Shown here: one piece after another, positions 22,767-31,469 of the stretch | Layout: the number at the start of each line of letters is the position of its first letter | Numbering within the stretch: position 1 is the stretch's first letter | Source of the DNA: Nocardia amikacinitolerans NBRC 108937 | Lineage (GTDB): Bacteria > Actinomycetota > Actinomycetes > Mycobacteriales > Mycobacteriaceae | Length of the DNA stretch: 38,507 bases | Direction: 5' to 3' | Assembly: GCF_001612615.1 (NCBI RefSeq) | Contig: NZ_BDAU01000049.1 | Coordinates: forward strand, 1 to 38,507 | Notes under the pieces: model-generated | What the model saw: the letters and a program-made list of their open reading frames with translations, nothing else | What the model was told of the DNA's origin: nothing | Database searches by the model: none | Made by a program: the position numbers and the translations under genes

Positions 22767-23672
22767 CTACGCCTGTCGACCCTGTTCCCTGGCCAACTCA
22801 CGCAGCGCAGATCGAACCGCAATCCGGGAGCGAATCGCAAGTCCGGCGCGCAACGCGAGCCGCAGCGGCGCCTGCCACCAGTGCGGATGCCGGTCGGCCT
22901 GGAACCGGTAGGCGCTGGCGTGGTGGGCGGGCAGCATCACCTCGGGGTGGCGTCCTGCCGCGTGGCCCTTGGCGTGGGTGACCTCGGCCGACGGCACGAA
23001 GACGTTGTGCCAGCCCGCCTTGCCCATGCGGTCGCCGAAGTCGACGTCCTCCATGTACATGAAGTAGCGCGAGTCGAAGCCCTCGATCGAGTCGAAGGCG
23101 GCGCGGCGCACCAGCAGGCAGGAGCCGGACAGCCAGCCGACGGTGCGCTCGGAGATCTGCTCGTTCTCCTGCCGGTAGCGGCGGGTCCACGGGTTGCCTG
23201 GCCACACCGTGCCCAGGATGGCGTGGCCCGCGCCGTCCAGCAGACCGGGCACCGAGCGCGCCGACGGGTACACGCTGCCGTCCGGCTCCAGCACCATCGG
23301 GCCGAGCGCGCCCGCCCTCGGCCAGCGCTTGGCGGCCTCGAGCAGCTTGTCGATGGAATCGGTGCCCCAGCGGATGTCGGGGTTGGCGATGACGACGAAT
23401 TCGATGCTCGGGTCGATCTCGGCCACGGCGCGGTTGATCGCGCCGCCGTATCCGATGTTGCCGCCGGTGCGCAATAGCCGCACGTGCGAGTTGGCCTCGG
23501 CCACCAGCTCGGGCACGCCGTCGACCGAACCGTTGTCGGCCAGGATCACCTGCGGTTTCTCGCTGGTGGCGTGGGCGAGGGTGGTGATGAAGTGCTCGAG
23601 GTGCTCGCCGGGCGAATAAGTCACCGTGACGACGGCAAGGCCACCGGGGGCCGCGGAATCGGAAGCGCTCAC
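22767..23672 (-). CDS. wbbL: Decaprenyl-PP-GlcNAc rhamnosyltransferase WbbL
   Basis: 301-aa GT2-family glycosyltransferase transferring L-rhamnose from dTDP-rhamnose to GlcNAc-PP-decaprenol, the linker that joins arabinogalactan to peptidoglycan. Visible are VVTVTYSPGEHLEHF at the N-terminus, ILADNGSVDG, GGNIGYGGAIN, VIANPDIRW (the metal-binding Asp position) and MEDVDFGDRM. GTG 23672 gives the same length as I recall for mycobacterial WbbL1. It has TAGGCT 8 bases upstream and no ribosome-binding site, suggesting a leaderless promoter. It lies between rmlD (127-bp gap) and manC (29-bp gap). Confidence 0.93.
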   Translation of the reverse strand: MSASDSAAPGGLAVVTVTYSPGEHLEHFITTLAHATSEKPQVILADNGSVDGVPELVAEANSHVRLLRTGGNIGYGGAINRAVAEIDPSIEFVVIANPDIRWGTDSIDKLLEAAKRWPRAGALGPMVLEPDGSVYPSARSVPGLLDGAGHAILGTVWPGNPWTRRYRQENEQISERTVGWLSGSCLLVRRAAFDSIEGFDSRYFMYMEDVDFGDRMGKAGWHNVFVPSAEVTHAKGHAAGRHPEVMLPAHHASAYRFQADRHPHWWQAPLRLALRAGLAIRSRIAVRSALRELAREQGRQA

Positions 23673-23799
23673 ATTTGGCGAGCCTAGTCGGAACAACGCG
23701 ACCACGCGTGCCCCGGTGCAGGACCGATGCCAGACCGATCGGTCTTCCAACGGTCCGCCGAGGGCATTGAAAAGACCACGGCCCGACAGGTTCTCGCCG

Positions 23800-24660
23800 T
23801 CATTCCCGGCTGCGCAGCGCGTCGTGCAGCGCGGCGCGCCAGTCCCGCAGCGGCGTCAACCCGGCCGATCGCCAGGCCCGGTCCGACAGCACCGAATAGG
23901 CCGGGCGCCGTGCGGGTCTGGGGTAGGCCGTGGAATCGCACGGCCGCACCCGCTCCGGATCGGCGCCGACCTCGGCGAACACCGCCCTCGCCAGGTCGAA
24001 CCAGCTCGCGACGCCCGCGTTGGTCGCGTGCAGCAGCCGCGGCGCGTCCGGCCGCGCGACGAGCTCGAGCAGGCCCGCCGCGAGATCCGCCGCGTAGGTC
24101 GGCGACCCGATCTGGTCGTTCACCACGTCGACGGTCTCGCGCTCGCGTTCCAGCCGCAGCATGGTCGCGACGAAGTCACCGCCGCGCCCGCTGTACACCC
24201 AGGCCGTCCGCACCACATGCGAATTCGGCGCCGTGTCCAGGACCGCCCGCTCCCCCGCCAGTTTGGATCGCCCGTACACCGTGGCGGGTCCGGTCGGGTC
24301 GTCCGTGTCATACGGTTCGCGCTGGGTACCCGGGAAGACATAGTCGGTGGAGAGATGGATGAGCCGGGCGTCGACGGTCGCGCAGACCGCGGCGAGCACG
24401 GCCGGGCCGGTCTCGTTGCCCGCGAAGGCGGCTTCGGGCTCGGACTCGGCCTTGTCCACCGCGGTGTACGCGGCGCAGTTGAGCACCACGTCACCGGGGT
24501 TGATCGCGGCGCGCACCGCGTCGGCGTCGGTGACGTCGAGGTCGGCGCGGCCGTAACCGCGGGCGTGCGGCGCGAGGCGCAACAGCTCCCCGCCGACTTG
24601 TCCACCGGCCCCGGTGACGACGAGACGAGCGGCGGCGGCGGGCGGTACGGCGGCGGTCAC
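23800..24660 (-). CDS. rmlD: dTDP-4-dehydrorhamnose reductase RmlD
   Basis: 286-aa extended short-chain dehydrogenase catalysing the last step of dTDP-L-rhamnose synthesis. The NADPH-binding motif TGAGGQVG is near the N-terminus, with NCAAYTAVDKAE, STDYVFPG and the catalytic YGRSK (Tyr and Lys). GTG 24660 (CAGACT box 7 bases upstream) gives the family length. A GTG at 24687 is an alternative. The product is used by WbbL encoded next. It is divergent from the LCP gene, matching the mycobacterial order. Confidence 0.93.
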   Translation of the reverse strand: MTAAVPPAAAARLVVTGAGGQVGGELLRLAPHARGYGRADLDVTDADAVRAAINPGDVVLNCAAYTAVDKAESEPEAAFAGNETGPAVLAAVCATVDARLIHLSTDYVFPGTQREPYDTDDPTGPATVYGRSKLAGERAVLDTAPNSHVVRTAWVYSGRGGDFVATMLRLERERETVDVVNDQIGSPTYAADLAAGLLELVARPDAPRLLHATNAGVASWFDLARAVFAEVGADPERVRPCDSTAYPRPARRPAYSVLSDRAWRSAGLTPLRDWRAALHDALRSRE

Positions 24661-24845
24661 GGGCGCAAGTCTGGCACGCCGTGACACTCGCGGGTGCCGT
24701 CCCGCGGGGTAACCGTTGGTTAGCCTTGTGCCACGGCTCCGGGGCCGCGGGATCTACGGATCGGCCGCGGGGGCCGGATCGGGGGCGGTCGGGGTGAACA
24801 GGGGCTTGTCGAGAGGATGCTCAGTTGCAGCGGAGGAGCACATCG

Positions 24846-26318
24846 ATGCCGTCGAGACCAGCCGGCGTGCGCGGCGGCGACGGTTCGTGGGGCCCGGTGC
24901 ACGCCTTCGTCGCGGCACTGGCCGCCGTGGTGCTGGTCATCACCGGATTCGCCTGGCACAGCGTCGACTCGCTGATCTCCAACATCCAGCGCATCGGCGA
25001 TCTCGGCCTCGGCGGCGGCCGCGACGGCGCGGTCGACATCCTCCTGGTCGGCGTGGACAGCCGCACCGACGCGCACGGCAACCCGCTCACCGACGCCGAG
25101 CGCGCGATGCTGCACGCCGGCGACGAGGTTGGCACCAACACCGACACCATCGTGCTGGTCCGGGTGCCCAACGACGGCAGCTCAGCGACCGCCATCTCGA
25201 TACCGCGCGACTCCTACGTCGACATCCCCGGCATCGGCACCGGCAAGATCAATTCCGCGTACGGCGCGACCAAGGAGACCGAGCGGCAGAAGCTCATCGA
25301 ACAGGGCGTCGCCGAGGCCGAGGCCGAGCAGAAGTCGACCAAGGCGGGGCGGCAGGCGCTGATCAAGACCGTCGCCAACCTGACCGGCATCACCGTCGAC
25401 CACTACGCCGAGGTCAGCCTGCTCGGCTTCGTGCTGCTCACCGACGCGGTCGGCGGCGTCGAGGTGTGTCTGAACAACGCGGTGGACGAGTGGATGTCGG
25501 GCGCGGACTTCCCCGCGGGCCGTCAGCGGCTGGACGGCAGGCAGGCGCTGAGTTTCGTGCGCCAGCGCCACGACCTGCAGCGCGGCGACCTGGACCGGAT
25601 CGTGCGGCAGCAGGTGTTCATGGCCCAGCTGGTCGGTCAGGTGCTCAGCGCGAAGACGCTCAGCAGCCCGGCGCGGCTCGGCCAGCTGAGCGAGGCGGTC
25701 GGGCGCACGGTGGTGCTCGACGAAGACTGGGACGTGGTGGCGTTCCTCCAGCAACTCCAGGATCTCTCCGGCGGTCAGGTCCAGTTCGAGACCATTCCGG
25801 TGGCCGATCTCAACGGCACGACCAGCGACGGCGAGTCCGTGGTCCGGGTGGAGCCGAAGGCGGTCAAGTCCTACGTGGCCTCGCTCGTCGGGGAGAAGGC
25901 CGAGGAATCCGACCCACCCGCGGTGGATCCCGGGACGGTCACGGTGAACGTCCTCAACGCCAGCGGCATCGGCGGTCTGGCCGGTCAGGTGTCGCAGGCC
26001 TTGACGGCGAAGGGTTTCCAGGCGGGCCGGGTGGGCAACTATTCCGGTGGAAGTGTCACCGGCAGCCGGGTGCTCGCGGCGGACAGCGCGGATCCGAAGG
26101 CCAAGGCGGTCGCCGAGGCCCTCGGCAAGCTCACGGTGGTCGCGGATCCGACGATGTCACCGGACTCGGTGAGCGTCGTGCTGGCAAGCGACTATTCTGG
26201 GCCGGGCTCGGCCGCGAGCTCCACGTTCGACTTCTCCGGAACGTCGACGACCGCGACGCCGGTTCCGCCCGCCCCACCGATCGACGCAGGCCAGAATGGA
26301 CCGAAATGCGTGAACTGA
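24846..26318 (+). CDS. LytR-CpsA-Psr (LCP) family ligase
   Basis: 490-aa membrane-anchored phosphotransferase expected to attach arabinogalactan or another polyprenyl-linked glycan to peptidoglycan. One N-terminal TM helix (~20-40) is followed by the LCP domain: ILLVGVDSRTDAHG, NTDTIVLVRVP, AISIPRDSYVDIPG, GVEVCLNNAV and SFVRQRHDLQRGDLDRIVRQQ (conserved Arg residues). A C-terminal LytR_C domain (~360-445) and a Ser/Thr/Pro tail complete it. ATG 24846 has GGAGGAG 7 bases upstream. Its position opposite rmlD-wbbL matches Rv3267/CpsA and supports a role in arabinogalactan attachment. Confidence 0.93.
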   Translation: MPSRPAGVRGGDGSWGPVHAFVAALAAVVLVITGFAWHSVDSLISNIQRIGDLGLGGGRDGAVDILLVGVDSRTDAHGNPLTDAERAMLHAGDEVGTNTDTIVLVRVPNDGSSATAISIPRDSYVDIPGIGTGKINSAYGATKETERQKLIEQGVAEAEAEQKSTKAGRQALIKTVANLTGITVDHYAEVSLLGFVLLTDAVGGVEVCLNNAVDEWMSGADFPAGRQRLDGRQALSFVRQRHDLQRGDLDRIVRQQVFMAQLVGQVLSAKTLSSPARLGQLSEAVGRTVVLDEDWDVVAFLQQLQDLSGGQVQFETIPVADLNGTTSDGESVVRVEPKAVKSYVASLVGEKAEESDPPAVDPGTVTVNVLNASGIGGLAGQVSQALTAKGFQAGRVGNYSGGSVTGSRVLAADSADPKAKAVAEALGKLTVVADPTMSPDSVSVVLASDYSGPGSAASSTFDFSGTSTTATPVPPAPPIDAGQNGPKCVN

Positions 26319-26321
26319 AGC

Positions 26322-27056
26322 GTGAAGCCACTGATGCGTGACAAGACCCATGCACTGACCCTCACCGAGGCGGTGCTCGACCCGATCCTCGCCCGCGAGC
26401 CCGCGGGACCGCGCGTCACCTATTACGACGACGCCACCGGCGCCCGGATCGAACTGTCCGGCCTGACGCTGGCGAACTGGGCGGCCAAGACGGCCAATCT
26501 GATCCGCGACGAGTTCGGCCTGAGTCCCGGCGCGCGGGTCGCGGTGCTGCTGCCCGCGCACTGGCAGACCGCCGCCGTGCTGCTCGGCTGCTGGTGGGCG
26601 GGCACCGAGGTGGTGCTGAGCCCCGATCCGGACGCCGACCTGGCATTGGTGACGGCCGACCGCATCGATGACGCCGACGGCGTCGCCGAGGTCGCCGCGC
26701 TCTCGCTGGACCCGCTCGGCGCGCCCGTCCGTGACCTGCCGGTCGGCATCACCGATTTCGCCACCGCGGTGCGCGTGCACGGCGATCAGTTCTTCCCGCG
26801 CGGCACCGGCGTCGCGCTGGACGGCATGCAGGTCGCCGAGGTGCTCGCCGCCGCACGGAAATCGGCCATGCGGCAGGGTTTCTCGGAGGGCGACCGGGTG
26901 CTGTCGAGCGCGCCGTGGGACACCGCGGACGAACTGATCAACGGCTTCGTCGCCGTGCTCGCCGCGGGCGCGTCCCTGGTGCAGGTCGTCAATCCGGACC
27001 CCGGCCAGCGGGAGCGCCGCATCGAGAGCGAGCGCGTCACCGTCCAGGTCGGCTGA
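26322..27056 (+). CDS. TIGR03089-type AMP-ligase-like fragment protein
   Basis: 244-aa actinobacterial protein resembling only the N-terminal part of acyl-CoA synthetase/AMP-binding enzymes: LTLANWAAKTANLIRDEFGL, RVAVLLPAHWQTAAVLLGCW and a later SEGDRVLSS. The ATP-binding loop and C-terminal lid of true ligases are absent, so catalysis is doubtful. It corresponds to Rv3268, also next to cpsA, so the small size is an inherited family trait, not a local truncation. GTG 26322 starts 3 bases after the LCP stop. ATG 26334 is an alternative. It is co-transcribed with the LCP gene, and its function is unknown. Confidence 0.85.
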   Translation: MKPLMRDKTHALTLTEAVLDPILAREPAGPRVTYYDDATGARIELSGLTLANWAAKTANLIRDEFGLSPGARVAVLLPAHWQTAAVLLGCWWAGTEVVLSPDPDADLALVTADRIDDADGVAEVAALSLDPLGAPVRDLPVGITDFATAVRVHGDQFFPRGTGVALDGMQVAEVLAAARKSAMRQGFSEGDRVLSSAPWDTADELINGFVAVLAAGASLVQVVNPDPGQRERRIESERVTVQVG

Positions 27057-27100
27057 CGACCCCGCCGCGGGGGCGACGCGCACCGCACGGGCAAGACGTT

Positions 27101-27118
27101 CTCCTACCCGAGTAGGAG
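27101..27118 (+). terminator. Hairpin after the AMP-ligase-like gene
   Basis: CTCCTAC-CCGA-GTAGGAG, a perfect 7-bp stem 44 bases after the stop codon. It could be a terminator or an operator for the P450 gene, which starts at 27202. Confidence 0.4.
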
Positions 27119-27201
27119 CACGCATCCGACCGGAGCACGTTCCAGAATCGGCCCGGAGTCCGTACGGTGGACATATCGCACAACGATGGAGTTGGTGGGA
27201 T

Positions 27202-28515
27202 ATGAAGCCGCAGTATTGGTTCCGTTGGCTGTCGCAGCAGGGCACGCCCAGGCTTGTCCTGCGCACTCAGGCGCGTCGCGGTGATCCGTTCGCGCGGCTG
27301 ATGGGCGCGCCGGACGGCATCGCCGATCCCTATCCGCTCATCGAGGAACTGCGCGGCCGCGGCCGGATCGTGCGCACGTCGCTGTCCTGGGCCACCTTCG
27401 ACCACGAACTGTGCCGAGCCGTGCTGCGCGACCCCCGCTTCGGTGTGCGCACCCCCGAGAGCTTCGACATCCCCAAGCCGTTGCGGCTGCTCACGGGCCG
27501 TACGCCGATGCCGCCCAACCCGGTCGACCCGCCCTCGATGCTGGTGATCGATCCGCCCGAACACACGGCGATGCGCAAGCCGGTCGCCTCGGCGTTCACC
27601 CCGCGCGCCATCGCCAGGCTGCGCGACCGCGTCGAGACGGTCACCGAAGAGCTGCTCGACGCGCTGCCCTCCGGCGGCTCGGCCGATCTGATCGCCTCGT
27701 TCGCCGCGCAGGTGCCGATCGCGATCATCTCCGAGATGCTCGGCTTCCCCTACGCCGACCGCGACCGCTTCCTGAACTGGGGTGACCAGCTGACTCCGCT
27801 GCTGGACGTCGGCATCTCGTGGCGCGCGCACCATCGGGCCATGCGGGCGATGGAGGTGATGAACCGGTACTTCGACGGTCACATCGCCCGCCTGCGCCGC
27901 GAGCCGGGCGACGACATTCTCAGCACCCTCGTCACCGCGGGCGAACTGGACGACTACGCGCTGAAGGCCACCGCGAGCCTGCTGATGGGCGCGGGCTTCG
28001 AGACCACGGTCAACCTCATCGGCAACGGCGTCGTTCAGCTGCTCAGCCATCCCGACCAGCTCGCCAGGCTGCGCGACGAACCGGAGCTGTGGCCGAACGC
28101 GATCGAGGAGGTGCTGCGCATCGACTCGCCCGTGCAGACCACCGCGCGCACCGCGCTGTCCGACCTGGAACTCGACGGCAAGCAGTTGCGCAAAGGCCAC
28201 ACCCTCGTGCTCTCGCTGGCCGGCGCGAACCGCGATCCGAAGGTCTTCCCGGATCCGACCCGCTTCGACGTGGCCCGCCCGAACGCCAAGGATCACCTCT
28301 CGTTCAGCAACGGCATCCACGTTTGTCTCGGCGCCAGCCTGGCCCGCATGGAGGGCGTGTACGCGCTGCGCGCGCTGTTCGAGCGGTTCCCCGACCTGCG
28401 CTTGGACGGCGAGCCGCGGCGCAGGAGCCTGTTCACGCTGCACGGTTACGAGCGGATGCCAGTGCGCCTCGGCCGCCGCGCGGTGGCCAAGGCGCCGGAG
28501 CCGACATCCGTCTGA
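27202..28515 (+). CDS. Cytochrome P450
   Basis: 437-aa bacterial class I P450 monooxygenase. The I-helix oxygen-binding motif is AGFETT (264-269), the K-helix ExxR is EEVLR (302-306), and the haem loop is FSNGIHVCLG (368-377) with Cys375 as the axial ligand. DPPEHTAMRK in the C-helix region is typical. The CYP family cannot be assigned by eye. Redox partners are not encoded nearby. ATG 27202 follows GGTGGG. It ends 3 bases from the converging carboxylesterase gene, a neighbour that might act on the same ester or lipid substrates (inference). Confidence 0.94.
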   Translation: MKPQYWFRWLSQQGTPRLVLRTQARRGDPFARLMGAPDGIADPYPLIEELRGRGRIVRTSLSWATFDHELCRAVLRDPRFGVRTPESFDIPKPLRLLTGRTPMPPNPVDPPSMLVIDPPEHTAMRKPVASAFTPRAIARLRDRVETVTEELLDALPSGGSADLIASFAAQVPIAIISEMLGFPYADRDRFLNWGDQLTPLLDVGISWRAHHRAMRAMEVMNRYFDGHIARLRREPGDDILSTLVTAGELDDYALKATASLLMGAGFETTVNLIGNGVVQLLSHPDQLARLRDEPELWPNAIEEVLRIDSPVQTTARTALSDLELDGKQLRKGHTLVLSLAGANRDPKVFPDPTRFDVARPNAKDHLSFSNGIHVCLGASLARMEGVYALRALFERFPDLRLDGEPRRRSLFTLHGYERMPVRLGRRAVAKAPEPTSV

Positions 28516-28518
28516 GGT

Positions 28519-30090
28519 TCAGCTGAAGCCGACGGCCTGATCGCCCCACGCGGTGTGCAGGTCGCGGTCGGGATCATCGACGACGCGGTCGACGGCGTCG
28601 ATGACCAGCGTGGTGCGCGTCGACGGCCGGTACGGCGGCCAGTGCTTGGAACCGTCCAGCGCGGCGGGCACACCGTGCCGCGCGAAGGCCAGCCAGCGGC
28701 GCATCATCCGCCCCGACACCTCCGTCGCCTGTTTGCGGCCGCCGAGCCAGAACGTCGGGTCGTGGTTCAGCGTGCCGAAATTGCCGAAGACATACGGCAA
28801 TTCGGTGGCGTGTCCGGCGCCGACGCGGGCCGCGCGCAGCATCGGCGTCGCGTGGTCGAAGCGATAGGCCCAGGTCATCGAGTGGGTCGCGTGCGCGTCG
28901 GCCACCCAGTGCGCCGGCATGCGGAACGCCGCGTCGGTGGACATGGCCAGCGCGCCGCGGGTCTTGGCCAGATCCGGGTAGGCGGAGGTGATCTCGGCGA
29001 TCCGCTCGGCCGACAGTTCCGGGTGACCCGCCGCCACGTCGCGCAGCATCACGTTCACCGCGTCCGGCGTCACCGGCATGATCGGCGAACGGAACAGCCG
29101 GAACAGCGAGGCCTCGTCCTTGTTGGTGCCGATGATGAGCGGCACCTGGTGCGAGCGGCCCTGCTGGAATCGGTCGATCGGATAGCCGGGTAGCAGATCG
29201 CCGTCCACCACCGGGGCCGCGGCGAGGCGGCCGGGTTCCTTGAGCGGGATCTCGTCGAGCAGCACGCCTGCCGCCCGCACCACCCGCTCGATCGGCAGGT
29301 CGATCAGATCGAGGGCCTGCGTCGGGGACATCTCCAGCAGTTCCAAGTAGCGCCGCGCCACGATCGCCGCCCGCTCCCGACCGAAAACGGTGGTGGCGGG
29401 CGGGCTCTGGGCGATGGCGCGATGGAACAGCCCCGCCGCCCGCGGCGCGGTGAGCAGCGCCGTCACACAGCCCGCGCCGGACGACTCGCCGAACAGCGTC
29501 ACATTGTCCGGGTCGCCGCCGAACCGCGCGATGTTCTCGCGCACCCATTCGAGCGCGGCCAGTTGATCGTGCAGGCCGAGGTTCGGTGTGAAGCCGTGGA
29601 ACAGCGAGGACAGATCGAGGAAGCCCAGCGCGCCGAGCCGGTAGTTGACGCCGACCACGATCACGTCGCCCGTCTCGGCGAGGCGGCGGCCGTCGTAGAT
29701 GGCCTGTGCCGCGGTACCGAGGCAGTAGGCGCCGCCGTGCAGCCAGACCATGACCGGGCGCGGCTCCTCCGCGCGGGCGCGTGGCGCCCACACGTTGAGC
29801 CAGAGGCAGTCCTCGCCCATCCGCAGTTCCGAGTCGACCGGGACCATGGTGCCCATGGTCTGCGGGGCGATGGCGCCGAATGTCAGACAGTCCCGAACGC
29901 CGTCCCACGGCTCCGGCGGTGTCGGCGGGCGGAACCGCCGCGTGCCGGTGACGGGCGCCGCGTAGGGAATGCTGCGCCAGGCGGCGATCGGTCCGTCGAG
30001 GAAACCGCGCACCCGGCCGGAGGTCGTTTCGACTATGGGCTCGGCGCCGTCCACATCCCAGCACGGTTCGGTCTCGAACTGAGTGCTCAT
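28519..30090 (-). CDS. Type-B carboxylesterase/lipase
   Basis: 523-aa alpha/beta-hydrolase of the carboxylesterase type-B family. The oxyanion HGGAYCLG is near residue 118. The nucleophile Ser203 is in GESSGAG (201-207), the acid is the Glu in GTNKDEASLF, and the His is in GAGHATELPYVFG. EDCLWLNVW (~93-101) is the second family signature. No signal peptide is visible, so it should be cytoplasmic. ATG 30090 has GGAGGT 8 bases upstream, and the longer frame to 30345 is rejected. It converges with the P450 gene. The natural substrate is unknown. Confidence 0.93.
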   Translation of the reverse strand: MSTQFETEPCWDVDGAEPIVETTSGRVRGFLDGPIAAWRSIPYAAPVTGTRRFRPPTPPEPWDGVRDCLTFGAIAPQTMGTMVPVDSELRMGEDCLWLNVWAPRARAEEPRPVMVWLHGGAYCLGTAAQAIYDGRRLAETGDVIVVGVNYRLGALGFLDLSSLFHGFTPNLGLHDQLAALEWVRENIARFGGDPDNVTLFGESSGAGCVTALLTAPRAAGLFHRAIAQSPPATTVFGRERAAIVARRYLELLEMSPTQALDLIDLPIERVVRAAGVLLDEIPLKEPGRLAAAPVVDGDLLPGYPIDRFQQGRSHQVPLIIGTNKDEASLFRLFRSPIMPVTPDAVNVMLRDVAAGHPELSAERIAEITSAYPDLAKTRGALAMSTDAAFRMPAHWVADAHATHSMTWAYRFDHATPMLRAARVGAGHATELPYVFGNFGTLNHDPTFWLGGRKQATEVSGRMMRRWLAFARHGVPAALDGSKHWPPYRPSTRTTLVIDAVDRVVDDPDRDLHTAWGDQAVGFS

Positions 30091-30231
30091 CGTTGCGCAC
30101 CTCCTGCCCATGACCCGTCGGTGCGCTGCGGGTTTGCTTACACCCCGGGTCCGCACGTCGTGATCTCTAATTCGAGGGTACGTGCGGTTACGGAGTGCCA
30201 CGGGGGCGGACGCATCATCCGTGATCCGCGC

Positions 30232-30237
30232 TACCCT
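30232..30237 (+). promoter_or_regulatory. -10 box for the FmdB-family gene
   Basis: TACCCT, 6 bases, then GTG 30244, with no ribosome-binding site: a leaderless layout. The gap 30091-30243 also carries the carboxylesterase promoter on the other strand. Confidence 0.5.
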
Positions 30238-30243
30238 TGGCCG

Positions 30244-30468
30244 GTGCCGAATTACAGCTTCCGGTGCCGCAGCTGCGGTGACACCTTCGAGGTGAATCGC
30301 CCCATGGCCGAGTCGTCGGACCCGGCGTCCTGCCCGAACGGCCACGACGACACGGTGAAACTGCTGACCACGTTCGCCACCGTCGGCCGTGGTGGCGGCA
30401 ATGCGCCGCAGGTCTCGGCGCCGCCGCCGAGCGGTGGCGGCTGCTGTGGTGGAGGTTGCTGCGGCTGA
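30244..30468 (+). CDS. FmdB-type zinc-ribbon protein
   Basis: 74-aa FmdB/CxxC_CXXC_SSSS family protein, a small zinc-ribbon protein of unknown role. PNYSFRCRSCGDTFEVNRPM supplies the first Cys pair and SCPNGHDD the second knuckle, with His in place of the fourth Cys. The C-terminus is a Gly/Cys tail, GGGCCGGGCCG, common in actinobacterial members. Start GTG 30244 fits the TACCCT box. The frame is open far upstream, but that stretch is antisense to the esterase. Confidence 0.88.
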   Translation: MPNYSFRCRSCGDTFEVNRPMAESSDPASCPNGHDDTVKLLTTFATVGRGGGNAPQVSAPPPSGGGCCGGGCCG

Positions 30469-30477
30469 CGCCCCGGC

Positions 30478-30762
30478 TCAGTCTTCGGACTCGCGCCGGT
30501 CGACGTGGCCGAGATCACGGTCCGGCGCGACGCGATCGCGCACCCTTTGCTTGAGCACGGCGATGTCGGGGAAGCCGCCGTCGGCCTTGCGTTCCCACAC
30601 CTGTTCGCCGTCGACGGTGATCCGGAACACCCCGCCCGTGCCGGGGATCAGCGCCACCTCGCCCAGATCGGTGGCGAAGGTGCTCAGCAGCTCCTGCGCC
30701 ATCCAGCTCGCCCGCAGCAGCCAGCGGCACTGGGTGCAGTACTCGATCGCAACACGTGGCAT
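30478..30762 (-). CDS. Rdx/SelT-SelW-SelH family thioredoxin-like protein
   Basis: 94-aa Rdx-family protein related to SelW/SelT. It has a short beta strand (VAIEYC) then the redox CTQC motif followed by RW, with Cys at the position where eukaryotic homologues carry selenocysteine. GTGGVFRITVDGEQVWERK and GGFPDIAVLKQRVRD complete the fold. The function is probably thiol redox, with unknown partners. ATG 30762 gives the family length and has TAGCGT 8 bases upstream (possible leaderless start). The extended frame to 30822 is less likely. Its 3' end faces the FmdB gene. Confidence 0.9.
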   Translation of the reverse strand: MPRVAIEYCTQCRWLLRASWMAQELLSTFATDLGEVALIPGTGGVFRITVDGEQVWERKADGGFPDIAVLKQRVRDRVAPDRDLGHVDRRESED

Positions 30763-30902
30763 GGGAGTGGACGCTACCGAAGCGAAGCCGTACTCGCGCT
30801 TTCGGCGGCCGTCAGAGCTCACGCCGCACCGCTTGCGGCACCCGGCTCACTGCTCGCGGCTCAGGCTCTCCGCTCATGCCTCGGTTTACACGGCTCGGGG
30901 AC

Positions 30903-31292
30903 TCACGGCTCGATGACACCGTCGAGGTAGACCCACACCCCGTCCTCCCGCACGAACCGGCTGACCTCGTGCAGCGAGCCGCGCCCGCCCTCGGCACGGT
31001 AGTGCGCGACGAACTCGACGGTCCCCGTGTCGTCGAACGGCCCGCCGCGCTCGGTGCGCACGATCTCCAGAAACAGCCACCGCTGCCCGGGATCGAGCTC
31101 GAGCCGCTTCGGCCTCGTCCGCGAATGCCAGGACCGCCGCAGGTAATCGACATCACCCACGGCGAACGCGGTGTACCGCGAACGCATCAGCGCTTCGGCC
31201 GTCGCGGCCGGGCGCGCACCGGAAAGCGCTGGACCGCAGCACTCCTCGAACGGTTCCCCGCGGCGGCACGGACATTGTTGCGACTGACCCAT
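30903..31292 (-). CDS. YchJ-family (UPF0225) zinc-binding protein
   Basis: 129-aa YchJ-like protein. The N-terminal SEC-C-like metal motif CPCRRGEPFEECCG is followed by EALMRSRYTAFAVGDVDYLRRSWHS, the family hallmark, and an NTF2-like beta-rich half (VEFVAHYR, LHEVSRFVREDGVWVYLDG). The function is unknown. ATG 31292 has GGGGAG upstream. The frame to 31433 is an extension with no support. It is on the same strand as the Rdx gene 140 bases downstream. Confidence 0.92.
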   Translation of the reverse strand: MGQSQQCPCRRGEPFEECCGPALSGARPAATAEALMRSRYTAFAVGDVDYLRRSWHSRTRPKRLELDPGQRWLFLEIVRTERGGPFDDTGTVEFVAHYRAEGGRGSLHEVSRFVREDGVWVYLDGVIEP

Positions 31293-31469
31293 ACCCGGAT
31301 TCTCCCCGCCCCGCTTCGCCATCCACCACCTGCCCGCACCGATGGTGGAGCGGAGGCGCTTCGCCCGTGGCGACATTCGCCAGCACGCACTTCCGCGACA
31401 ATCGCGGGGGCATTCGCCTGCTCTGCGGCGCACGTCAGTATCACTGTCGCAAGCCGGATCGACCGATCG

